Shown: positions 8,599-17,331 of the stretch, one piece after another
How positions within the stretch are numbered: position 1 is the stretch's first letter
Layout: the number at the start of each line of letters is the position of its first letter
Assembly: GCF_900112685.1 (NCBI RefSeq)
Contig: NZ_FOMS01000007.1
Coordinates: forward strand, 186,001-250,000
DNA: 64,000 bases
DNA from: Roseivivax sediminis
GTDB lineage: Bacteria; Pseudomonadota; Alphaproteobacteria; Rhodobacterales; Rhodobacteraceae
Direction of reading: 5' to 3'
Position numbers and translations under genes: made by a program
Notes under the pieces: model-generated
Told to the model about the DNA's origin: nothing
What the model saw: only the letters and a program-made list of their open reading frames with translations
Database searches by the model: none

Positions 8599-11228
8599 TC
8601 CGCTGCCTCCTTTCGGCCGGCCCGGTCGAGAAGCGCCGCGATCTCGGGCCGGCAGGATCCGCAATTGGTTCCGGCCGAGAGCGCCGCGCCGATCGCCTCG
8701 ACGCTCATCAGCCCCTCGGTCTCGATCGCCGTCAGGATCGTGTTGACCCCGACCCCGAAGCACGAACAGAGCGTCGGCCCCGGATCCGGCATGTCCGCCG
8801 GCGCCTGCCCGCTGAGCGCGTGCGGCGCCTCGGCCCCCGGCAGGCCGGCGAGGTGGTCGCGCATCAGGCCCAGCGGCTCCGGCCCCGCGAAGACCGCCGC
8901 GAGCAACCGGCCGCCGTCGTGAAAGGCGATCCGCGCGGCTCCGCGCGCGGGGTCGACCACAGATTCCGCCGCCGCCTCCGGCAGGTCGAAGAGGCTGCGC
9001 GCCCACCCATCCCAGTCCGCGGGCGGGGTGCGCCCGGCGATCTCGACCCGCCAACCGGCGGCCGTCCTTGCCCGCGCCCAGTAATCGTCCCGCGGCGCCG
9101 GCATCGAAGCCGACACCGCGAAAGCGTAGTAGCCGGCCGCGAAGGGCGCAACGGCGCAGACCGAAGCCTTGCTTTCGGGCTGACCCGAGATCGGGTCGGT
9201 CGCCGCCGCGACCAGCGCGTCGATCCGGCCCGAGGGCGCGGTCTGACCGGTCCAGTGCATCGGCGCGAAGACCGTGCCGGGCTGCACCGAGTCGGTCACC
9301 TGAGCGCGCAGGATGGCGCGACCCGAGGGGCTCGTGACCTCGGCCAGCGTGTCGGGCGCGATCTTCAGGCGGCGCGCATCGGCCGGATGGATCTCCACGA
9401 ACGGCTCGGCGAGGTGCGCCGACAGGCGCGGCGAGAGTCCCGAGCGGGTCATCGTGTGCCACTGGTCGCGGATGCGCCCGGTGTTGAGCCGGAAGGGAAA
9501 GCGCGGCGCGTGGCGCGCGGCCGGCGCGCGCCACGCGACCGGCACCATGCGCATCCGCCCGCCGGGGTGGAAGGACCGGCCGTCCGCGAAAAACCGTCCG
9601 CCCTGCCGCGAGGCCACCGGCCAGCGCACCGGCGCCAGGCGGTCGTAATCGCTGTCGGAGATCCCGGCGAGGCCGGAGATGTCGAAGTCGAGCCCGAAGC
9701 CCCCGGCGATCCCCGACAGGGCGGCATGTTCGCGGAAGATCTCGGCCGGGCCGGAATAGTCGAAGGTGCGCGGCCAGCCCATGCGGCGGCCGATCTCGGC
9801 CATGTGCCACCAGTCGGGCCGCGCCTGCCCCGGCGCCGCGCGCACCGCCCGCTGGCGCGAGATCGTGCGGTCAGAATTGGTCACGGTGCCCGATTTCTCG
9901 GACCACGCCGCCGCCGGCAGGAGCACATGGGCCTCCCGCGCGGTGTCGGTCTCCGCGGTGATGTCCGAGACCACGGTGAAGTCGCAGGCGGCGATGGCGT
10001 CCTGCACCGCGTCGGCCTCGGGCAGGGTCACGGCGGGGTTGGAGTGCATCACCCAGAGCGCCTTGATCCGGCCCTCGGCCACGGCGCGGAACATCTCCAC
10101 CGCCTTGAGGCCGGGCCGGTCGGGCACGGCGGGCGCGTCCCAGAAGGACCGCACGGCGGCGCGGTGGCCGGGATCCTCCAGCGCCATGTGGCAGGCGAGC
10201 ATGTTGGCAAGGCCCCCGACCTCGCGCCCGCCCATCGCGTTGGGCTGGCCGGTGACGGAGAACGGCCCCATCCCCGGCTTGCCGATCCGCCCCGTGGCGA
10301 GGTGGCAGTTGAGGATCGCGTTGACCTTGTCGGTGCCGGCGCTCGACTGGTTCACGCCCTGGCTGTACACGGTCACGACCTTCTCGTGGCCGAGCCACAT
10401 CTTGCAGAACCGCGCGATCAGGTCGGAGCGCAGGCCGGTCGGCTCGGCGGAGGCGGCCATCGCCTTGGTCACCGCCGCGTCGAAACCCTCCACCTGCCTG
10501 ATGTAATCGCGATCGAACGCGCCGCCTTCGTAGATCGCCGCGAGCAGGAGGTTGAACAGCGCCACGTCGGAGCCGAGCGCCAGCGGCAGGTGCAGATCCG
10601 CGCCGTCGCAGGTCGCCGTGCGGCGCGGGTCGACCACGACGATCTTCGTGCCCTTCGCCGCCTTGGCCGCCAGCACCCGCTGGTGCAGCACCGGGTGGCA
10701 CCACGCGAGGTTCGAGCCCACCAGCACGATCAGATCCGCCTCTTCGAGATCCTCGTAGGTGCCGGGCACGGTATCGGTGCCGAAGGCGCGGCGGTGCCCC
10801 GCGACCGTGGAGGCCATGCAGAGCCGCGAATTGGTGTCGATATTGGCCGAGCCGATGAAGCCCTTCATCAGCTTGTTGGCGACGTAGTAATCCTCTGTCA
10901 GCATCTGGCCGGAGACGTAGAAGGCGACGCTGTCGGGCCCGTGATCGGCGATCGTCCGGCGGAAGCGGTGGGCGACGAGGTCCAGCGTCTCGTCCCAGCC
11001 GCGCTCCTGCCCGTTCACCTGCGGCGCCAGCAGCCGGCCCTCCAGACCCACCGTCTCGCCCAGCGCGGCGCCCTTTGAGCACAGGCGCCCGCGGTTCGCT
11101 GGATGCTCCGGGTCGCCCTTCACCGCGACGCCCCCTGCCCCGTCTTGCCGGAGCAGGATACCGCACCCGACCCCGCAATAGGGGCAGGTGGAGCGCACCT
11201 CAGCGGCAATCTCGGGGCCCACGCTCAT
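8595..11228 (-). CDS. nasA: assimilatory nitrate reductase, catalytic subunit
   Basis: Cytoplasmic molybdenum (bis-MGD) enzyme reducing nitrate to nitrite, 877 residues. The N-terminal [4Fe-4S] site is STCPYCGVGCGI (about residues 14-25), followed by the MopB core (for example NIDTNSRLCMAS and GVNQSSAGTDKVNAI). A molybdopterin dinucleotide-binding domain with FRLNTGRIRDQWHTMTRSG comes next. A C-terminal BFD-like [2Fe-2S] domain (CSCFGVG ... CGSCRPE, about residues 817-860) may be the electron entry site. It overlaps nirD and the TrpD-like gene by 4 bases on each side (ATGA junctions). Confidence 0.96.
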   Translation of the reverse strand: MSVGPEIAAEVRSTCPYCGVGCGILLRQDGAGGVAVKGDPEHPANRGRLCSKGAALGETVGLEGRLLAPQVNGQERGWDETLDLVAHRFRRTIADHGPDSVAFYVSGQMLTEDYYVANKLMKGFIGSANIDTNSRLCMASTVAGHRRAFGTDTVPGTYEDLEEADLIVLVGSNLAWCHPVLHQRVLAAKAAKGTKIVVVDPRRTATCDGADLHLPLALGSDVALFNLLLAAIYEGGAFDRDYIRQVEGFDAAVTKAMAASAEPTGLRSDLIARFCKMWLGHEKVVTVYSQGVNQSSAGTDKVNAILNCHLATGRIGKPGMGPFSVTGQPNAMGGREVGGLANMLACHMALEDPGHRAAVRSFWDAPAVPDRPGLKAVEMFRAVAEGRIKALWVMHSNPAVTLPEADAVQDAIAACDFTVVSDITAETDTAREAHVLLPAAAWSEKSGTVTNSDRTISRQRAVRAAPGQARPDWWHMAEIGRRMGWPRTFDYSGPAEIFREHAALSGIAGGFGLDFDISGLAGISDSDYDRLAPVRWPVASRQGGRFFADGRSFHPGGRMRMVPVAWRAPAARHAPRFPFRLNTGRIRDQWHTMTRSGLSPRLSAHLAEPFVEIHPADARRLKIAPDTLAEVTSPSGRAILRAQVTDSVQPGTVFAPMHWTGQTAPSGRIDALVAAATDPISGQPESKASVCAVAPFAAGYYAFAVSASMPAPRDDYWARARTAAGWRVEIAGRTPPADWDGWARSLFDLPEAAAESVVDPARGAARIAFHDGGRLLAAVFAGPEPLGLMRDHLAGLPGAEAPHALSGQAPADMPDPGPTLCSCFGVGVNTILTAIETEGLMSVEAIGAALSAGTNCGSCRPEIAALLDRAGRKEAAE

Positions 11229-11557
11229 GCCGCGCGCCCCACGGCGAGCGCGTCGCCGTCGATCAGGATGCGCCCGCCCTCTAGCCGAACCGGGTAGGTG
11301 GCGATGCGGCCGTCGTCGGCGCCCTCCGCCTCCCCGGTCTCCAGGTCGAAGACCCAGTTGTGCAAGGGGCACGTGACCTTGCGGCCGTGCACGATGCCCT
11401 CGGAGAGCGGGCCGCCCTTGTGCGGGCAGGTGTTGGAGGCGGCGAAGACCTCCTCCGGCCCGGTGCGGAAGAGCGCGACGCAGCCCGCGCGGGTCCGCAC
11501 GATGCGCGCGCCGCGTTCGGGCACGTCGTCGATGGCGCCAAGGTCGATCCAGCTCAT
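11225..11557 (-). CDS. nirD: nitrite reductase (NADH) small subunit
   Basis: Rieske-fold small subunit of the assimilatory NADH-nitrite reductase, 110 residues. Unlike many NirD proteins, it keeps both [2Fe-2S] ligand pairs: Cys-x-His in NTCPHKGGPL and Cys-x-x-His in TCPLHNW. The start ATG at 11557 overlaps the nirB stop by 4 bases, and its stop overlaps the nasA start by 4. This arrangement implies coupled translation of NirB, NirD and NasA. Confidence 0.94.
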   Translation of the reverse strand: MSWIDLGAIDDVPERGARIVRTRAGCVALFRTGPEEVFAASNTCPHKGGPLSEGIVHGRKVTCPLHNWVFDLETGEAEGADDGRIATYPVRLEGGRILIDGDALAVGRAA

Positions 11558-13995
11558 TCCGCAGCCTCCAGGGTCAGATCGGCGAGCGGGGCGAATGTCC
11601 GCTCCGCCTCGGGGGTGGCATGTTCGGCCCATGGGTCTTTCTGGTAGACCGATTGCGACAGGTCGAACCGCGCGACCAGCGCGGCACGCGTCTCCGCATC
11701 GCCCAGCGTCTCCTGCACCCACGGCAGGCCCACCTTGGCGAGCCACTTGTAGGGCCGGTCGAGATACTTGCCGTGCTCGCGGTAGAGCTGGACGAAGGCG
11801 ACGGTCCACTCGATCGCCTCGTCCTCCGTGGCGACCTTCACCAGCGGCTCCACCTCCTTGACATCCATGCCGGCGGCGCCGCCGACGCCGATCTCGAACC
11901 CACTGTCGACGCAGACGATGCCGACGTCCTTGCACGTCGCCTCCGCGCAATTGCGGGGGCAGCCGGAAACCGCCATCTTCACCTTGTGCGGCGTCCACGA
12001 ACCCCAGAGCCGCTTTTCCAGTTTCACCCCGAGGCCGGTGGAATCCTGCGTGCCGAACCGGCAATGATCGGTGCCGACACAGGTCTTCACGGTGCGCAGC
12101 CCCTTGGAATAGGCGTGGCCCGAGACGAGGCCGGCGGCGTTGAGATCGCCCCAGATCTTCGGCAGATCCTCCCCCTTCACGCCCAGAAGGTCGATGCGCT
12201 GCCCGCCGGTGACCTTCACCGTGGGCACGTCGTACTTCTCGGCCGCGTCGGCGATGGCGCGCAGCTCCTGCGGGGTGGTGATCCCGCCCCACATGCGCGG
12301 CACCACGCTGAACGTGCCGTCCTTCTGGATGTTGGCGTGCTTGCGCTCGTTGACGAACCGGCTCTGCGGGTCGTCGGCGTATTCGAGCGGCCAGTCGGCC
12401 AGCAGGTAGAAGTTCACCGCCGGGCGGCAGACATGGCAGCCGTTCGGCGTGGACCAGCCAAGCTCCTGCCAGACCGCCGGCTGCGATTTCAGCTCGCGCG
12501 CCTTGATGAGGCGCCGCACATCCTCGTGCGTGAGCTCGGTGCAGCCGCAGATCGGCTGCGCCGTCGGCATGGCGAAGTCGTCGCCGAGCGTCGCGGCGAG
12601 CACCTGTTCGACGAGCCCCGTGCAGGTCCCGCAGGAAGCCGACGCTTTCGTCGTCGCCTTCACGTCGGCGAGGCTGGTGGCCCCGCCCTCGATCGCCTCC
12701 ACGATCCGGCCCTTGCAGACGCCGTTGCAGCCGCAGATCTCTGCGTCAGCCGGCAAGGCTGCAACGGCGGCCAAAGGGTCCGCTGTGGCCCCTCCTCCCT
12801 GGTAGGCGGGGCCGAAGATCAGCGTCTCGCGCATCTCCGAGACGTCCTCGCCGTCCTTGATGAGACCGAAGAACCAGTTGCCGTCGGCGGTGTCGCCGTA
12901 CATCACCGCGCCGATCAGCCTGTCGTCCTCGATCACCAGCCGCTTGTAGACGCCGCGCGCGGGGTCGCGGTAGACGATGTCCTCGCGCCCCTCGCCGTCG
13001 GCGAAATCCCCTGCGCTGAAGAGGTCGACGCCGGTGACCTTGAGCTTGGTCGAAAGCTGCTTCTGCCGGAACTCCGCCGCCTCCCCGATCAGCGTCTGCG
13101 CCGCGACCTTCGCCTGATCATAGAGAGGCGCGACGAGGCCGAAGATCGCGCCCCGGTGCTCGATGCACTCGCCCACGGCAAGGATGTCCTCGTCCGAGGT
13201 GATCATCGCGTCGTCGACGTGGATGCCCTTGCCGGTGGCCAGCCCGCTCTCCTTGGCAAGCTGCACGGCGGGCCGGATGCCGACCGCCATCACCACGAGA
13301 TCGGCGGGGAGTTCCGTGCCGTCCTCCAGCCGGACGGCCTCTACCCGGTCCTCTCCGACGATCTCCTTCGTCGAGGCGCCGGTCCTTACGGTGATGCCGC
13401 GCGATTCCAGATCCTTCTGCAGCAGGTAGCCGGCCGCCTCGTCGAGCTGGCGTTCCATCAGGTGCCCGGCGAGGTGCAGCACGGTCACCTCCATCCCCCG
13501 AAGACGCAGGCCCGCCGCGGCTTCGAGGCCGAGAAGCCCGCCGCCGATCACCACCGCTTTCGCGCCTTGCATCCCCGACGCCTCGATCATCGCGTTGGTG
13601 TCGTCGAGATCGCGATAGGCGATCACGCCGGGCAGATCATGGCCCGGGCACGGGATGATGAACGGGCTCGACCCCGTGGCGAGGATAAGCTTGTCGTAGG
13701 GCACCTCCCCGTGCTCTCCGACGACGACCTTCCGGTCCCGGTCGATGCGCTGCACCTTTTCCCCGAACCGGCAGGCGATGCCGCGCTCTTCGTACCAGCC
13801 GTCGTCATGGGTGACGATCTCGGCATAGCTCTTCTCGCCCGACAAGACGGGCGAGAGCATGATGCGGTTGTAATTGCCGCGCGGCTCGGCGTTGAAGAGC
13901 GTGATGCTCCAGTCGTCCGGCGCGGTGTCCGTCAGGTGCTCCAGCGCACGGCCAGAGGCCATGCCGGCACCGATCACGACGAGGTTCCGGGTCAT
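11554..13995 (-). CDS. nirB: nitrite reductase (NADH) large subunit
   Basis: Cytoplasmic sirohaem enzyme reducing nitrite to ammonium with NADH, 813 residues. Domains in order are an FAD/NAD(P) oxidoreductase (VVIGAGMASG near residue 6; VVIGGGLLGLEAA near 150), BFD-like [2Fe-2S] segments (CGCNGVCKG ... CGTCTG around 420-455, then ICGCTEL near 484), and a sirohaem/[4Fe-4S] domain. The ligands of the last domain are CVGTDHCRFG and CPRNCAEATCKD. Sirohaem is supplied by cysG in the same cluster and electrons may be shared with NasA through its BFD domain. The start at 13995 is preceded by the GAF gene with a 15-base gap. Confidence 0.97.
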   Translation of the reverse strand: MTRNLVVIGAGMASGRALEHLTDTAPDDWSITLFNAEPRGNYNRIMLSPVLSGEKSYAEIVTHDDGWYEERGIACRFGEKVQRIDRDRKVVVGEHGEVPYDKLILATGSSPFIIPCPGHDLPGVIAYRDLDDTNAMIEASGMQGAKAVVIGGGLLGLEAAAGLRLRGMEVTVLHLAGHLMERQLDEAAGYLLQKDLESRGITVRTGASTKEIVGEDRVEAVRLEDGTELPADLVVMAVGIRPAVQLAKESGLATGKGIHVDDAMITSDEDILAVGECIEHRGAIFGLVAPLYDQAKVAAQTLIGEAAEFRQKQLSTKLKVTGVDLFSAGDFADGEGREDIVYRDPARGVYKRLVIEDDRLIGAVMYGDTADGNWFFGLIKDGEDVSEMRETLIFGPAYQGGGATADPLAAVAALPADAEICGCNGVCKGRIVEAIEGGATSLADVKATTKASASCGTCTGLVEQVLAATLGDDFAMPTAQPICGCTELTHEDVRRLIKARELKSQPAVWQELGWSTPNGCHVCRPAVNFYLLADWPLEYADDPQSRFVNERKHANIQKDGTFSVVPRMWGGITTPQELRAIADAAEKYDVPTVKVTGGQRIDLLGVKGEDLPKIWGDLNAAGLVSGHAYSKGLRTVKTCVGTDHCRFGTQDSTGLGVKLEKRLWGSWTPHKVKMAVSGCPRNCAEATCKDVGIVCVDSGFEIGVGGAAGMDVKEVEPLVKVATEDEAIEWTVAFVQLYREHGKYLDRPYKWLAKVGLPWVQETLGDAETRAALVARFDLSQSVYQKDPWAEHATPEAERTFAPLADLTLEAAE

Positions 13996-14010
13996 CTGTC
14001 CCTCGCTTTC

Positions 14011-14946
14011 TCAGCAATACCAGGCGACGACGAAGGCCATCTCGTCGCCGCGGAAGATCGGAAGCGCCACCAGGGAGGCATAGCCGTGCCCGGCGGCCTG
14101 GGTGGCGGGTTCGGCCAGCGGCACGCCCGAGCCCAGCACGCGCCCGATGGCGCCCTGCCAGGCCGCGACGCGCCGCGGCTCTTCTTGCGTGTCATCGGTC
14201 CAGAGCGGGCCCTCGCGCTCGCAAAGCCCGTCGATCAGCACCGCGCCGCCGCGGCTGCCGACCTTGGCGGCGCGCGCGTCCCAGATCTCGAACCGCCGCG
14301 CGATGGGGGTGCCGCGCGCCGACAGGAGCGTCAGCACGCAGGTCTCACCGCCCGGACGCGGCACCGGCAGGCCGAGCCCGGTGGTCAGCCCGGCCTTGCC
14401 GGCGCTGTCGGCGCGGATGAAGCGGTAGCCCGAGCCGAGATCGCGCATCAGCGTCGGCGTGCCGCTCGCCCACACCCCGCCGGGTAGCCCCTGCCCCTTG
14501 GGGAAATGCGTGTGCTGCGACACCCATTCGAAGTGCTTGGCGGCGCCGTAATAGCCGTCGTCCAGCATCAGGAGGCCCTCGGCCTCGGTCCAGACCTCGA
14601 TGGCGCCGGTGCACGTGTCGTCATCGGCGCAGAGCGTCACCAGCACCGCCTTCAGCGACTTGCCGGCAAAGACCGGGATGGCGACGGCGCTGGTCAGCCC
14701 GGCTGCCTTCGCGGCCTCGGTGCGCTTGAAGTACGAGCCGTCGAAGCCCTTGAGCACGATGGGTTTGCCCTCGGCCCAGGCACGGCCCGGCAACCCCTCG
14801 CCCCTGGCGAAGCTGGTGCGGCGGGAGGCTTCCTCGAACGCCCGCATGGGCCCGTAATCGCCCCCGGAGAGCCGCAGCGTGTCGCCCTCGGGGACCCAGA
14901 CCTCGGAGACCTCCACGAAGGTTTTGGTTTGAACGGCGGCATCCAT
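14011..14946 (-). CDS. tandem GAF-domain protein of the nitrate operon
   Basis: No enzyme domain is visible. The 311-residue protein is built of two similar GAF-like units (about residues 8-145 and 150-300). Each contains an F-x-x-G-x-GLPG-x-x-W motif (FARGEGLPGRAWAEG and FPKGQGLPGGVWASG). GAF domains bind small ligands or redox cofactors; by its place directly before nirB it may sense nitrate, nitrite or redox state, but this is inference. The ATG at 14946 with GGAGG nine bases upstream is preferred over an in-frame TTG at 14967. It is the likely first gene of the GAF-nirB-nirD-nasA-trpD-like-cysG operon. Confidence 0.8.
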   Translation of the reverse strand: MDAAVQTKTFVEVSEVWVPEGDTLRLSGGDYGPMRAFEEASRRTSFARGEGLPGRAWAEGKPIVLKGFDGSYFKRTEAAKAAGLTSAVAIPVFAGKSLKAVLVTLCADDDTCTGAIEVWTEAEGLLMLDDGYYGAAKHFEWVSQHTHFPKGQGLPGGVWASGTPTLMRDLGSGYRFIRADSAGKAGLTTGLGLPVPRPGGETCVLTLLSARGTPIARRFEIWDARAAKVGSRGGAVLIDGLCEREGPLWTDDTQEEPRRVAAWQGAIGRVLGSGVPLAEPATQAAGHGYASLVALPIFRGDEMAFVVAWYC

Positions 14947-15061
14947 TAGCGCGGTCCTCCGTGGCAAGGGGACCGAAGCCCTCGCTTAGATTCTACATGC
15001 GGTAGTTCAAGGATCGGCACGCCCAATACATAGCTTTCCACAGAAACATACATTTTGCCTG

Positions 15062-15081
15062 ACACGTTGAATTCGTCGTGT
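15062..15081. promoter_or_regulatory. dyad upstream of brnT, candidate autoregulatory operator
   Basis: A 20-bp imperfect palindrome consists of ACACG, two bases, GAATTC, two bases and CGTGT. Sixteen of 20 positions obey the symmetry, and it ends 38 bases before the brnT start. Toxin-antitoxin operons of this family are normally repressed by their own complex, so this is a reasonable operator. No confident -10/-35 pair was recognised. Confidence 0.45.
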
Positions 15082-15119
15082 TTTGGCCGTGCACAGCAAC
15101 ATTTTGTGGTCACTGCGAC

Positions 15120-15407
15120 ATGTGGGAATGGGACGAGGCCAAGAACCGGCACAACATCGCGGCGCGCGGGATCGACTTCGCCGACGCGCGGCGCATCGAC
15201 TGGTCCACCGCCCAGATCTTCACCGACGACCGGACCGATTACGGTGAGGACAGGTTCCTGGCCCGTGGCACGATCGACGGACGGCTTCACATCCTCGTCT
15301 ATACTTTGCGCGACGACCGACTGAGGGTTATATCTCTCAGGAAAGCCAATCGCAGAGAACGCCGCGCCTATGTCGCAGAAACCGGACGATCCCTCGGAAG
15401 CCTCTGA
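15120..15407 (+). CDS. brnT: BrnT-family RNase toxin
   Basis: BrnT toxins are small RelE-fold ribonucleases that inhibit translation and are held inactive by BrnA. The 95-residue protein has the family N-terminus (EWDEAKNRHNIAARGIDFADA), the central DDRTDYGEDRF and a C-terminal LRVISLRKANRRERRAY that carries the conserved basic cluster. The ATG at 15120 gives the usual length; an upstream ATG at 15078 would run back through the dyad operator region. The gene is on the opposite strand to the nitrate genes on both sides and its 3' end overlaps the next gene by 38 bases. Confidence 0.85.
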   Translation: MWEWDEAKNRHNIAARGIDFADARRIDWSTAQIFTDDRTDYGEDRFLARGTIDGRLHILVYTLRDDRLRVISLRKANRRERRAYVAETGRSLGSL

Positions 15408-15642
15408 CGCGCTCAGCCCGGAATGGACGGAGTACGAGTCCGCGTGGGCCGTGGATGTGGCCGAGTTCGGCGGCCCGCTCGAAGCGTCGCGCTTCCTGCT
15501 CCGGCGCAAGCGCATCTTCAGGGAGGCGGCGGCGCTAGGCATCCCGAAGGAAATGCTGACACCGTTCGCCCCGAACCGGCCCGGGTTCGAGCAGCGCGTG
15601 CACGATGCATTCGGCAAGCTCGCAGGGGTGGCCGCGGAATAG
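15370..15642 (+). CDS. putative antitoxin partner of BrnT (not a typical BrnA)
   Basis: Ninety residues, beginning inside the end of brnT, as antitoxins of this system do. The N-terminus (SDALSPEWTEYESAW) resembles the toxin-binding segment of BrnA proteins. The rest (ASRFLLRRKRIFREAAALGI and a C-terminal helix) lacks the ribbon-helix-helix DNA-binding sequence that BrnA normally carries, so it is either a divergent antitoxin or a different small protein in the antitoxin's place. It ends 4 bases before the convergent nrtCD stop. Confidence 0.6.
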   Translation: MSQKPDDPSEASDALSPEWTEYESAWAVDVAEFGGPLEASRFLLRRKRIFREAAALGIPKEMLTPFAPNRPGFEQRVHDAFGKLAGVAAE

Positions 15643-15646
15643 GCCA

Positions 15647-17326
15647 TCACGCCGCCTCCTTCTTGCCGACGGCCTTCGCCTTGGGCGTCGCGCCGTGCTC
15701 GTATTCCTCGAGGAAGGTCAGGACCTGCTCGCGGTAGAGGTAGTAGTCGGGGTGCTCCAGCAGCGCCTTGCGGGTGCGCGGGCGCGGCAGGTCGACGTTG
15801 ACGATCTTGCCGATGGTGGCCTGCGGGCCGTTGGTCATCATCACCACGCGGTCGGCGAGAAGGATCGCCTCGTCGACGTCGTGGGTCACGCAGATCGCCG
15901 TGACCTTGGTGCGCGACCAGACCTCCATCAGCACTTCCTGAAGCTCCCAGCGCGTGAGGCTGTCGAGCATCCCGAACGGCTCGTCCAGAAGCAGCAGTTT
16001 CGGCGAGAGCGCGAAGGCGCGCGCGATGCCGACGCGCTGCTTCATGCCGTTGGAGAGCGAATGCGCCGGGCGGTCCATCGCGTCGGCAAGGCCCACCCGT
16101 TCGAGGTAGTATTCGACCACCTCCTGCCGCTCGGACTGGCTGGCGCGCGGGTAGACGCGGTCGACGCCGACCGCCACGTTCTCCTTCGCCGAGAGCCACG
16201 GGAAGAGCGAGGGCGACTGGAAGACCACGGCGCGCTCGGGGTCCGCGCCCTCCACGTGCCGGCCGTCGAGCTTGATCGCGCCCTCGGAGATGTCGTTGAG
16301 CCCGGCCGCCATGGTCAGCACCGTGGACTTGCCGCAGCCGGAATGACCGATCAGCGAGACGAACTCGCCCTTGTTCATCTTCAGGTCGAAATCCTCGACC
16401 ACGGTCAGCGGGCCGTTGGGCGTCGGGTAGACCTTGTGCAGTTGGGAGAAGTCGAGGAAGCGCTCCTCGATCATGCCCTCGGTCGCCCTGGCCTGCGCCT
16501 TGGGCAGCTCGTGGATCGGCGTGACGTCCGGCAGCCGGCGCGTCTCCTCGACCTTGGAGGCGATGCCGACATCCATCAGGTACTTCGTGACGTCGGCGCG
16601 CAGCGTCTGGAAGCGGGTGTCGTGGTTCATCTCGCCGCGGTCGCGGGGACGCGGGATCGACACGCGGAACTCCTGCCCGAGCGTGCCGTCGGGATTGAGC
16701 GCGATGATCCGGTCGGCGAGGATGATCGCCTCGTCGACGTCGTTGGTGATCAGAACGCAGGTTTTCTTGTCCTGCTCCCAGATCTGCTCGATCTCGTCGG
16801 CGAGGTTGGCGCGCGTCAGCGCATCGAGCGCCGAGAGCGGCTCGTCGAGCAGCAGAACCTCGGGGTTCATCGCCAGCGCGCGGGCCACGTTGACCCGTTG
16901 CCGCATGCCGCCCGACAGCTCTGCCGGGCGGCGGGACGCGGCATGGCCGAGACCGACCATCTTCACGTAATGCGCCACCTTCTCGGCCTTCTTCGCGCCC
17001 GAGAGGTTCGGAAAGACCGTGTCAACGGCCAGCCGCACGTTGCCCGCGACGGTCAGCCACGGCATCAGCGAATAGTTCTGGAAGATCACGCCGCGCTCCG
17101 GCCCCGGCCCCTCGACCGGCTTGCCGCGGAAGGTGACGCTGCCAGAGGTCGGGGCCTCGAGCCCCGCCATCAGGTTGATCAGCGTCGTCTTGCCGGTCCC
17201 AGAGAACCCGAGGAGCACGAGGAATTCGCCCTCCGCGACCTCGAGGTCGATGGCGCGCAGCACGTCCTCTCGATGGGTGCCCTCGCCGAAGCTCTTGGAG
17301 ACATTGTCGAACTTGAGAATGCTCAT
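15647..17326 (-). CDS. nrtCD: nitrate/nitrite ABC transporter, fused double ATP-binding protein
   Basis: Energy-coupling component of nitrate uptake; two complete ABC domains lie in one chain of 559 residues. Domain 1 (about 4-235) has Walker A GFSGTGKTT, signature LSGGMRQRV and Walker B VLLLDEP. Domain 2 (about 295-545) has GHSGCGKST, LSNGMKQRV and LLLLDEPFGMLDS. Cyanobacterial NrtC carries a binding-protein-like domain instead; here the partner is a second NrtD-like ABC. An in-frame GTG at 17335 overlaps the nrtB stop; the ATG at 17326 has GGTGAG before it and is preferred. Last gene of nrtA-nrtB-nrtCD. Confidence 0.9.
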   Translation of the reverse strand: MSILKFDNVSKSFGEGTHREDVLRAIDLEVAEGEFLVLLGFSGTGKTTLINLMAGLEAPTSGSVTFRGKPVEGPGPERGVIFQNYSLMPWLTVAGNVRLAVDTVFPNLSGAKKAEKVAHYVKMVGLGHAASRRPAELSGGMRQRVNVARALAMNPEVLLLDEPLSALDALTRANLADEIEQIWEQDKKTCVLITNDVDEAIILADRIIALNPDGTLGQEFRVSIPRPRDRGEMNHDTRFQTLRADVTKYLMDVGIASKVEETRRLPDVTPIHELPKAQARATEGMIEERFLDFSQLHKVYPTPNGPLTVVEDFDLKMNKGEFVSLIGHSGCGKSTVLTMAAGLNDISEGAIKLDGRHVEGADPERAVVFQSPSLFPWLSAKENVAVGVDRVYPRASQSERQEVVEYYLERVGLADAMDRPAHSLSNGMKQRVGIARAFALSPKLLLLDEPFGMLDSLTRWELQEVLMEVWSRTKVTAICVTHDVDEAILLADRVVMMTNGPQATIGKIVNVDLPRPRTRKALLEHPDYYLYREQVLTFLEEYEHGATPKAKAVGKKEAA

Positions 17327-17331
17327 GACGC

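Noticed and set aside
11620-14487. 955-codon open frame opposite nirB and the GAF gene
   Set aside because: Antisense shadow; spans two real genes and their gap, composition typical of reversed GC-rich coding sequence.
15078-15119. Upstream ATG for brnT adding 14 residues
   Set aside because: Adds a Cys/Phe-rich segment not found in BrnT and overlaps the dyad; ATG at 15120 gives normal length.
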